From Leishmania mexicana MHOM/GT/2001/U1103 (taxonomy: Eukaryota > Euglenozoa > Kinetoplastea > Trypanosomatida > Trypanosomatidae), in NCBI RefSeq assembly GCF_000234665.1, contig NC_018314.1, forward strand, positions 62,001 through 126,000: a DNA stretch of 64,000 nucleotides, given 5' to 3'. The position numbers were made by a program, and so were the translations under genes. Below are positions 31,208 to 40,153 of the stretch, in pieces (the stretch's first letter is position 1; each line of letters opens with the position of its first letter). Below the pieces are notes generated by a model, which worked only from the letters and a program-made list of their open reading frames with translations, made no database searches and was not told the origin of the DNA.

Positions 31208-33110
31208 GGCGGCGGTGCGGAAACACGCAGAAGCACAACAGCAACAAGAAAAGGGCAAGGGGAAGGGCGATGCAGCGTCCCGGTGTTGCGCGTAGAGAAA
31301 TCCGTGAGTGGCTCCGCGGTGGATGGTGGCATGGATGATGAAGGCGCTGCCCAGTTGACGCGCTTTGCCACAGACACGCACATATGGGCGGCTTTACCCC
31401 ATGTTGCCTCCCCTCCCCCTCCTGAATCAGCCCCCCCCCGAGCCTGCGGGTCTCCTCTGCGCTCCGCTCCACATGCAGGCAGACGGAGACGGAGGAGCGA
31501 CCGTGCAACAACAAGGACAAACGGAATAAGGGAAAAGATTCCAGTGCGGGAGAAAACATATGTGAAGGCGTAGACGTCATCATCGTACCCCACATCCGTG
31601 CGTGCAGCTGGTTGGGGTGCATGCACGTAATCTGCGCGCGTGTGTGTGTGTGTGTGTGGTCGTTTCTCTGGCGCTGATGGGGTTGCTACATTTTGTGTGT
31701 TTTTTCTCTTTTCTTTGCAGTGTCCGTTTTCTCCGCGCTGCGTGTCGCATCTCTCGACCTCTCACCCGCTTCACAGATGAGCCTCCTCCTCCTCTTCCCT
31801 GTGTGCTGTGCATCCTCGTTGCTGGATGTCCTCCCCTCCCCCATCTACCCACCCCAGCCCTTATTTTCTGTTTGGAGAATCTGTGTATGCGGGCGTGTGC
31901 AAGAGCCTGGCTTGGCGCCCGCGTGCGCTTGCGGTATCCGCCTCTCGCTCATGGCAGTGTCGCAACAGCATGACGAGGAAGTGTAGCGGTGCGGGGCCCG
32001 CAGCACGCCCGCGCACACGCACGTGGGGAGCCGCACCACGGCATCCATGAGTTGCGAGGGGGGCGGGCGGGGGAGTGGCAGGAGCACGCAAACTGCGAGA
32101 CGGGGGAGGGAGGGAGAGCGCCGTCCGTCGTGTTCAAAGAAGGACAGAAAATACATAACAGCCCGACAATGGGCCAAAACAAGTTTGCCAACAACGGGAT
32201 CACCCGGCCCCTCGAGGAGCCACCGATGGACGCCACATGCGCCACTTCGCTCTTTCTCTTTCCCCTATGTTGGTACTATTCAAAACCGTCACCCACCCAA
32301 GCAGACAAAATGACGACGACGACGACGACGCGCTGCGCTTTTCTTGTGCGGCGCACGGCAGTCGGGTTAAGAGGCAATCTCACTCAGGACACGTGGCTCT
32401 GTGTGTTGTGTCCCGGGGGCACGCAACCGCACAGGCACCTCCACGGACGCTCGTGCTTCATCGCTCTCTGCGTGCCCGGCGTCCGAGAGAGAGAGAGGGG
32501 GGGGCAAGCGCCCGTGCGCACGTGGTAGAAAGGTCTTTGTCGTGGTCTTCCACTGTGTGTACCACACACTGTCTGTGCTGCCTAGGCAGGAGAACTGCAC
32601 CTGCTGGGCTGCCTTATTCTTGAATACACCCTTCCCCCCCCCCCTCCCTCCGAGCACGCACTTGCCCATGCCACTAGCAACCCAAGACCCACACGCGATC
32701 TGGCTGCCAGCCTCCACCTGTGACTCTCTCTTTCTCTCCCCTGCTCGTACTCCCATTTCTGTCTTGGCCCCCCGCCCCCTGCCCGCTGCCGCGAAACAAA
32801 AAAACCTACGCCCGCCATTTCGAGTCCTTCATCTCTCCCCGCTCCCATCAAGACGGCACGTCCGTACCGTTGCATCAGAGCCTTCCCCTTCCCCCTTCCC
32901 CTCTCATCTACTGCTCATGCGTGTGCTGGGGAGGGGTGTGCCTTGCGGTCTGCCGGTTGCCTCTTCTCTGCCCTATAGAAGACCCGACTAGAGCGCGCGT
33001 CTCCCGTGCATGAGCAGACCTCTGCACGAATGGTACATGCGCACGGGTTGCCCCACCATTGACGCTCCCCCGAAAACGCGAGCTCGACCTTTCACCTGTC
33101 CGCTGCATCC
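31208..33110. other. Spacer downstream of the amastin-like pair
   Basis: About 1.9 kb with a GT array at about 31641-31659, C-runs near 31427 and 32634, and a GAC run near 32311-32331. No gene is supported on either strand. Confidence 0.65.
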
Positions 33111-35348
33111 ATGGCATCGCTGACAGGCGCGACGGGCCCCGCAGCTGCCATCGTGCCCTTCTCGGAGGAGAATGCAGTTGTACTCGACAAGTGGCTCTAC
33201 GACGTGTGCGGGGTGGACGACCTCCAGTTCCCGTCGCATCGGCGTGCGCAATTCGCGCGCTACGTGGAGCGGCTGCCGTGTGTGGCGAAGACGAAGCGTT
33301 TTGTTGCCAACACCTTCGACTACCCATCACGCTCCGGCACGCGCGAGGTGCTCGTGCTACAGAGGATGCTGGAGGCACTGGCCTTGCACACACAGGCGGT
33401 GACGCGAGAAACAAAGCAGGTGCAAAGCAACGTGCTTCAAGTGCGACGCGTGTTGGAGGAGCGCACAATGGGCGCCTCCGCCATTGCGGAGGAGGAAAAG
33501 GCACACGCTGTTAGCGAAGCAGCGGCCGCAGTGGAGAGGCGGAAAGGCAAGGGGGCCGCTGCGGCATCGGCGCTATCAGCTGGCCCCGCTACAGCCTCGT
33601 CTGCCGCGCAAGCTCCATCTTACGCGTCATCCCCTCACGGTCAGGGCTACGTGCCGCTCGATTCCACCGCCGCAGCGGGTGACAATGGTGCTGCGACGCC
33701 TGCGAGGAGCTCAGCGACGACCCCAAAATCGCAGCAGGCGGGCGACGAGGTCGTCAGTGAGGATGGCGACGCCTCAGCGACCCAGCAACCCTTTTCTGCC
33801 GCCGTGCGGGCGGCGCGTCGTGCGGACTACGATAAGAAGAAGGTGCTCTCTCTCCGCTACACGTCAACGATTCGAGCAAAAGCGCAGGACATGTCAAGGC
33901 AGCGGGCGGAGATGGAGCAGCGACACGCACGTCTGCTGGCTGACAAGGAGCAGCTGGACAAGGAGTACGAAGCGCTGCAGACGACCGAACAGTTGGTCGT
34001 GGCCCGCCATCAGGAGGCCGAGTCCCGCAAGAACGAGGAGACACTGCTGCTGAGCGAGGAGGCAGCCATGTACGCAGCGGAGGAGGCCGCATTCGACATG
34101 GCGTCGGCGGAGTGCGCTGCGATGCTCGATGAGGAACCGGCAGCCTCATGCAGCACAGGTGAGCCAGCGGACACAGCAGAGGGGCCGCCTTCCACGTCGC
34201 CGAGACCGAATGTGCCGTCGCTCTCCCCGCCGTCTCACCCCAGTTCTGCTTCATCGCACCCGCTCCCGGCGCCCTCATCATCGTCACACTCTCTCAGCGG
34301 CGAAGATCCTGTCGACGCCGCCGCTGCGGCACCTCCGGATACGACGCCAGCGACAGTGGCAGCACCAAATCCGGAGGATAACGCCGGCGACGGCCCAGGT
34401 GCTCTGTCCGGTCGGAACCCTAGTGGTTACTCGAGCAGCACCGCGCAGCCGCTTCTGCAACAACAGACCCTGGAGGTGCTGCGCCACCGACTCTCTGAGA
34501 TCGGCGCCCGCACCGTAGACTACCGCCGCCACCTGCTGAATGAAGGGCACATGCACCTCCAACGCTTTCTCCAGTCCCAGCAGCGACTCAAGGACTGGCA
34601 GGGCATGGCGGCGCAGCTGCGACGCACCCACCACCAGCTGCGCGGACAGGTGGACGTCATCCACACTGTTCTGTCCGACACGGCAAGCCGACTGGAGAAG
34701 AGCGGTGCAACGGCACAGCAAGCCGGGTACGGCAAGCAGCTGGCGCGGCTCAACGCACTGCTAAAGGAGCGGTCGTACGAGACCCTGCAGTACTACGTGG
34801 GCAGTCGCGAGGATGCAGAGATGAACATGGTGCTCGACGCGAGCGCCGACGAGGAGCTGTGCAAGCTGCAGCGGCCCTCGCCTTCCAAAGCGTTGGTATG
34901 CGGCGACTTGACCCCTCCTCGGGCCGGCTCGACATCTGCATCCAATTCGACGACGCCGACGCCTCAGAGCGCCGCTGCCAGCTCTTCCCATTCCAGTGAC
35001 AAAGCCCTGCCGCCATCCGGGTCCTGTCGCACACCTGTGCGCGAGACAGCGAGCAACGGCACCGCGGCTGCCGCCACACCCAGCAGTGGCACCGGCATCC
35101 AAAGTAGCGTCGACTCACCGCACCGCCATCGCAGCCGCTATGAGCTCGTTCGCCATCTGCAGCGGTGGGAAGCTGCGTTGCTGGCGGAGCGGCTGGCCAT
35201 CTTGAAGGCCGCGCATATGATGCCCGGACCCAACAGCGGGACAGGGGCTAACACAAGGCAGTCGGACGGCTTCAGCGCCAGGCACGCCTATAGAGAGCTG
35301 CGTGCGTTGTTGCTGCAGCAGAAGAACCCCGCTGGCTCGTCTTCGTAG
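33111..35348 (+). CDS. Coiled-coil protein of unknown function
   Basis: A 745-residue protein. Residues 1-100 form an ordered helical domain containing VVLDKWLYDVCGVDD and RAQFARYVERLP. Coiled coils follow at about 100-120, 235-330 (Glu/Gln/Arg-rich, RQRAEMEQRHARLLADKEQL) and 446-565. The linkers at about 150-215 and 340-440 are Ser/Pro/Ala-rich and disordered. The last ~60 residues are helical again. The short N-terminal domain followed by coiled coil is loosely reminiscent of the HAUS1 augmin subunit, but I would not name it on that. No enzyme motif or membrane segment is seen. The ATG at 33111 is the first in the frame and begins ordered sequence. Confidence 0.75.
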   Translation: MASLTGATGPAAAIVPFSEENAVVLDKWLYDVCGVDDLQFPSHRRAQFARYVERLPCVAKTKRFVANTFDYPSRSGTREVLVLQRMLEALALHTQAVTRETKQVQSNVLQVRRVLEERTMGASAIAEEEKAHAVSEAAAAVERRKGKGAAAASALSAGPATASSAAQAPSYASSPHGQGYVPLDSTAAAGDNGAATPARSSATTPKSQQAGDEVVSEDGDASATQQPFSAAVRAARRADYDKKKVLSLRYTSTIRAKAQDMSRQRAEMEQRHARLLADKEQLDKEYEALQTTEQLVVARHQEAESRKNEETLLLSEEAAMYAAEEAAFDMASAECAAMLDEEPAASCSTGEPADTAEGPPSTSPRPNVPSLSPPSHPSSASSHPLPAPSSSSHSLSGEDPVDAAAAAPPDTTPATVAAPNPEDNAGDGPGALSGRNPSGYSSSTAQPLLQQQTLEVLRHRLSEIGARTVDYRRHLLNEGHMHLQRFLQSQQRLKDWQGMAAQLRRTHHQLRGQVDVIHTVLSDTASRLEKSGATAQQAGYGKQLARLNALLKERSYETLQYYVGSREDAEMNMVLDASADEELCKLQRPSPSKALVCGDLTPPRAGSTSASNSTTPTPQSAAASSSHSSDKALPPSGSCRTPVRETASNGTAAAATPSSGTGIQSSVDSPHRHRSRYELVRHLQRWEAALLAERLAILKAAHMMPGPNSGTGANTRQSDGFSARHAYRELRALLLQQKNPAGSSS

Positions 35349-36383
35349 TGATGCTTTCCCTGTTGCTTCGCTCGCTTTCCGTGTTATGCCAGCCTGATCG
35401 TCCCTCTCCTCACCTTCGATGCCGGCAAGCACACGTGCACTGGGCGGTGCCCAGTGTACGTCGGGACATCAGTGAGCTTGTGGCCGTCACAGGCGCAGCG
35501 GCAATTGCGAACGGTGGCGATGGCCTCGATAACGCTGCCCTTTTATTGTCCCACGAGCTGGTGTGTGTGTGTGCCTGTACGGCTGTGTCGCACCGTCTCT
35601 CCCTCTCTCCCTCTGCTTTCTCTGTGCCTCTTGCCTGTTCTTTGTACCGCCTGTGTTGTGGCCGCTGTCCTTTTCCGTGGGAGGTGTGTGCGCTGGTCAT
35701 GCCGCCCATGCAACAGGCCACGCAGGCAACAACATCCGCGCAGCTGTGTGCACATCAGAGGCCAAGCAAGCGTTCTCCCTTTTATATTATTATCTTCTTC
35801 GCCAAGAGAAGCGGAAGAGCACTGCAACGGCCCCTCAACACCAACCGCCCACCCGGGATGAAAGGCAACAACGCAAGGCAGATGTGGGAGCGGTGTTGGG
35901 CACTTGCTTTCAACGGCAGCGGCCTGGCGGAAGGGAAACAAACGCCTTCGCCTTCTTTGCCCCTCCCCCCCTCGCTCTCACATCCGCGTAACTTGCATCG
36001 ACAGGGCAGCAGAGGTGTCACGGGAGGCGGGAGGGGATGGTGGAGTGCTCACACGCGGAGAGAGCCACGTCGGACACGGGTGTGTCCCTCTTCTTCCACC
36101 CGCCTCGTGCCCAGGAGCACGCAGGAGACGGCGGGAATGTTGTTTCTGTAGGCCAGAAACCCTCAAGTCCCTCGCACGATCTCTGTCGCTTGCTCTCCAC
36201 TGAGCAGCGCCTCCCTCTGTCACTCCACGCTCTCGCGCCCCTCCGCACACCAGGCCTTGCCTCTTATGCCGCGCGCGCCCTTGCCTGCTTAACCATCACC
36301 TGCCCCGTAGCGCACACCCGCCCACACTCCCCACCCACAGACACGCGAGCACTAAGGTCCACGCATACGCCTTCCAAGTCGTG
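35349..36383. other. Spacer
   Basis: About 1.0 kb of TC- and TG-rich sequence. I see no gene, RNA or repeat worth naming. Confidence 0.65.
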
Positions 36384-37220
36384 ATGCTCGCTGGGCTGCT
36401 GCGTGGCACTCGCGCGGCGACGGCGCCGCAGCGGTCGCGCCGCAGTTTTCTTCCTCGAATGCAGCAACGCTCGTCCTTCTCTGCCGTCTCCTCCGCTGGC
36501 ATGTTCGAGCATCCCCTCACCACACAGCGGGCGCAGAAGGGCGACTACGGCTTCAACGTGTTCCACAACTCCAACCCGCAGCACGGCGGCAGCTACGCCC
36601 GACACGAGCGACGCATGCGCGAGGACGAAGTGGAAGACTTCTTGAAATCTGTCAAGCACTGGCGGCCTGTGTACGAGGATGTGGCTGACAGTGATCTGGT
36701 GGATGACGCGCAGTCGTCGTCGTCGTTGTCGACCTCCGCCTCTTCCGCGGAGCCGCCGATGCCGAGGTTCGCGCACATGGGCGAGGAGGCCATCATGCGC
36801 ACCTTTCATTTCGAAGCGTTTCGCGAGGCTTACCTTTTCATGGGCCGGGTGTGGGCCTTCTGCTACGGCAGCGACAAGTACCCCCATGTCACGTGGGAGG
36901 GGACCGCCATCACGGTTTATCTCTACTCGCCATCCTTTCGAGGCCTCAGCAAGCGGGAGGCGCGCGTGGCGGCGTTCCTGAACGACCAGTACAACATGAT
37001 CCGGAAGAGCAAGTGGCAGCAACGCCGCATCGTGGACGGCATTGTGCGAAAGACCGCTGTGGAAGAGCTGCTCGGTGAGGAAGTGGCGGCGCATCTTGCC
37101 CACCGGGAGACGCTGCGCACAGCGCCACTGCAGGAGGTGAAGGATGGACCGCGCAGTTGGCGCAGCGCCAACAGCGACGGCGATGGCGCAGGTAGTTCCA
37201 TGGGAGTGCGTGACAGTTAA
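36384..37220 (+). CDS. Pterin-4a-carbinolamine-dehydratase-fold protein, probably mitochondrial
   Basis: A 278-residue protein. The first ~35 residues are rich in Arg/Ser/Ala without acids (MLAGLLRGTRAATAPQRSRR), a typical mitochondrial presequence. A helix, VEDFLKSVKHWRPVY, at about 83-97 and the block at about 140-205 match the PCD/DCoH fold: FHFEAFREAYLFMGRVW corresponds to the FxFxxFxxAxxFMxRVA helix, and the stretch ending LSKREARVAAFLND corresponds to the final helix. True dehydratases carry a catalytic His-His-Pro and a further histidine. Here the site reads DKYPHV (164-169), so both catalytic histidines are replaced by K165 and Y166. The protein may keep the fold without tetrahydrobiopterin-recycling activity and act as a binding or structural protein. 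A C-terminal extension of about 70 residues is added. The codon before the ATG is GTG, so the start is taken at 36384. Confidence 0.65.
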   Translation: MLAGLLRGTRAATAPQRSRRSFLPRMQQRSSFSAVSSAGMFEHPLTTQRAQKGDYGFNVFHNSNPQHGGSYARHERRMREDEVEDFLKSVKHWRPVYEDVADSDLVDDAQSSSSLSTSASSAEPPMPRFAHMGEEAIMRTFHFEAFREAYLFMGRVWAFCYGSDKYPHVTWEGTAITVYLYSPSFRGLSKREARVAAFLNDQYNMIRKSKWQQRRIVDGIVRKTAVEELLGEEVAAHLAHRETLRTAPLQEVKDGPRSWRSANSDGDGAGSSMGVRDS

Positions 37221-37968
37221 CAAAACAGGATGATGCCCCGCACGCTCCGCGTCGGGGTCCGCTTGCTTCCGTCCGCCCTCCCTCCGCCATAGTGCGGAGT
37301 GCATGACACACGAAACTGCCCACCGTTTCGTTCGTACTCTGTCTGTGTCAGCCTTTGTCTCACTCCGCGCCGCACGGACACTCGCCCCTCCTCTCCTTCC
37401 GCCGTTCGCGTGAGAGTGTTCCGGCGCAGTTTGAACATACATTCCTTTGCTTTTACTGTGTGCGTAGTCATCACCTCGGCTCACCGAGAAGAGTCACTAG
37501 GATGCGTGGAGAGTGGCATGACGCCTTTGCGTACCCATACAACACTTATGGTGTGTGTCTGTGTGTGTGTGTGTGTGCCTTGGCTCCATGGGGCTTGCCC
37601 TCGCCCAGACAACCGCGGTCGTTGCTGTGCCCCCCCCCCGTTGTACCCCCCTCCCGCCTCTCTCCCCTCTCTCGCCGGTTTTCCATGGGTTTTTTGTCTG
37701 CTCTGCCTCTCTCGTCACATGCTCCGCACCCACCTACAGCAACCGCGGCGGCATCGTAACTTTCGAGGAACCCACCCTGACTCTCGTCTTCCCCTACCCA
37801 ACATCTCATCCCATCCCACGTACACGAGTTCGGCGACGACACGCAGGAGAACGCCGTATCTCTTAGGCATAGCACCACCACAACTGGGGTTGCACATCCT
37901 CTTGACGGTTCCTCGTCACCGGACGTCCACACGTACACACAAGCACAACAGCAGCAAAGGTAAGCACA
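37221..37968. other. Spacer
   Basis: About 0.75 kb with a GT array near 37552-37577 and a C-run near 37631. No gene is supported. Confidence 0.65.
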
Positions 37969-38358
37969 ATGCCGCGCCCCAACTTCGACGATCTCATCCA
38001 CAGCCCCCCAATTCCCTTCACCCTGAAGATCCTGGGCATTCTTGGTGCCTTCGGCTGCGGTACCTATGTGCTCTTCCTCTTCATGATACACCAGTACTAC
38101 AGTATCCGCTCCTTCGCCGTGCTCCTCTACCTGCTCATATTCTCGGTCATCATCCCTTCCGCGGAGTCGGGATTGTTGAACTACACGATGATGGCCGTCT
38201 TTGCCCGTTTCCTTGTCTCCCCGATGGGCCGCGCCTTCCTGTACGTGTTCATGGGCGGCGTGATCCTCGGCAATGGCATCGGTGGCTGGGTGGTGGGCGG
38301 GTACCTCTTCGTTGTCGCCATCCTCAACGTCATTGCCGGGTGCCTCCTGTATGCCTAG
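37969..38358 (+). CDS. Small four-TM protein, COPI-associated family type
   Basis: A 129-residue membrane protein. After a short N-terminus (MPRPNFDDLIHSPPIP) it has four likely membrane segments at about 18-40, 45-66, 80-100 and 105-128, with small loops and LLNYTMMAVFARFLVSPMGR between TM2 and TM3. Size, topology and the FxxxxxGRAFLYVFMG pattern before the last TMs fit the COPI-associated / Tvp18-like family of Golgi membrane proteins. A role in Golgi-to-ER traffic is therefore likely, but the assignment comes from memory of the family pattern. The short, highly hydrophobic frame with a clean ATG leaves little doubt that it is a real gene. Confidence 0.7.
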   Translation: MPRPNFDDLIHSPPIPFTLKILGILGAFGCGTYVLFLFMIHQYYSIRSFAVLLYLLIFSVIIPSAESGLLNYTMMAVFARFLVSPMGRAFLYVFMGGVILGNGIGGWVVGGYLFVVAILNVIAGCLLYA

Positions 38359-40153
38359 AACGGGGCAACTGGGTGTGCCCTGTCTCGGCGGTGGCAGCGG
38401 TGTTGAACGAGGAAGTGTCGAAATCGGTGTGAAGGGGGGAAGGGGGGTCCCGCGGTGTCCGCGTGAGGAACGAAAGGGACGTCATGGGAACACGGCGGTG
38501 GGGACCGTTCCAGTCATCCTACCTTCCTGAATATCGTTCTCCTGTGTGCGTCCCCGTACGTTGTTTTCTTTCGCCCTCCTCCTCCGTTCTCGAGCACCCG
38601 TCATGCGCCACACACACACACACAGACACAGACAGACAGATGTCTTCGCTACGCCATGAGCTCTCTCGATCATCCGATTCGTTGTTTTACCATGGCATCG
38701 CCATTCCTCCCATAATTTTCCACGCGCCGCTCGAGTTATTCGTTTCATTTTTTTCTTTGACGTGCTTGCTCTTGCACGACGGAAGCGTATGGCTACGACG
38801 TTGTTCCCGTTGCTTACCGTCCCTCGTGTGGAGAACCGCGAAGTTGTCCCCCCCCCGCCTCCTCTCTCCAACAGCGGCCACGCCGTCCCAGTGAGCTGTA
38901 GTAGTTTGGATGTGCGCGCGCCTGTGGTTGTGTGCCCCCTCCAGCGTCCCCCTATCCCTACCCCTCTCCCTTCCCCGCGTGTGCGGGAGAGAGCGTGAAG
39001 GCGCTGAGTGCTGCGTCTCCGTTGTTATTATTATTATTTGGGGGAGGAGGAGGAGTTGATATGGTGCGCGTAGAACGCTGAGAGAGGCAGGGGGAGGGAG
39101 GAGGTTGAGGAAGCTCTGTAGAACTCCCGGGGGCGATTGTAGCCCCATCGACCCCTCACCCCCTCTCTCGCTTGCTCGATGCCGTTTCGGCGCCTGCCGC
39201 TGCAGGGAGCTCTTTGCCAGACTTCGCTGGGACCCTTTTCTCCGACTGTATGCAGATGTACATATATAGGACTGCGTGTGCATGTGTGCGTGTGTGCGCC
39301 GCTATTCACACTCGGCACTCGCCCCCCCTTTCCCTTTCATTTCGCTTCTTCCATGTGTCTCTCTTCCATCCGAATCCAGCAGCAGAACACGCAGACACGC
39401 GCCAACTGGGGGTGGCGGCGGAACGCAACACAACGACAGGAAGGCGAGGTACGCTGTGTGGCCCTTTGGCAATGTCCGCGATGCCCACGGGGACATGAGC
39501 ACGATCAGCAGCAACAACAGTAGCGGGGATGTCCCTTGTGCCCCACGCATCCGTGTGTGCTGATGTGTGGGGCCGGCTGCTGTGTACGTGTATGCATGCG
39601 CGTATGTTAATCTTCATCCCTTCACCGGCACATCCTTCCTCCCTCGCGTTGTTTCCCACCGAGTCACCGACTGGGGCACCCGCACCGCTCGCCCACACGC
39701 CCACATGCCTGCCCCCGTATCCAAGCCAAGCATACATCCGCCCATGGTCCCTCGCGTGCCGTAGACTCGCGGCGACACAAACGGAGCACCTCTCTGCCTC
39801 TCCCCCCTCACGCCCTAACACCTCGGCGGCCTCTGTTTATCCTTAACCCCCCCCCCTTCCCCACTTCCCACCTCTCCTGCTCCCTTTCCAAAGACAGCGA
39901 AGGCGTGTGAAGCTCTGCCCCTGCACGGGCGCGGCTGTGCGTGCCGCTCGCCATTCTGCACGACCCCCGTCACGTAGCACGGGCGTCCGATCGGTGTTTT
40001 CATTGCGGTCCTTCCCTGTAAGCCCCAAACAAACGGCACGCTCCCCTCGCCCCTTTTTCCCCTACAAATTGCCATACGCATCGGCAAGGCGCGTGCACCA
40101 TCGACCTTCGCGTCAAAGGCAAAAAACGACAACGGCTGTTGAGCTGTGGTAGA
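38359..40153. other. Spacer upstream of the RNA exonuclease gene
   Basis: About 1.8 kb. It has a CA/CAGA run near 38611-38640, an ATT run near 39022-39038 and C-runs near 38849 and 39847. No gene is supported. Confidence 0.65.

Noticed and set aside
30146..31381. 411-codon minus-strand frame opposite the second amastin-like gene
   Set aside because: Antisense shadow with His/Arg/Val-rich low-information protein. No strand switch is supported elsewhere.
33111..33400. Naming the 745-residue protein as augmin subunit HAUS1
   Set aside because: Only a loose resemblance of the first ~50 residues. Coiled-coil proteins give such matches easily without a profile search.
36264..37484. 406-codon minus-strand frame over the PCD-like gene
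   Set aside because: Shadow of the + strand gene. The + frame has a presequence and a recognisable fold.
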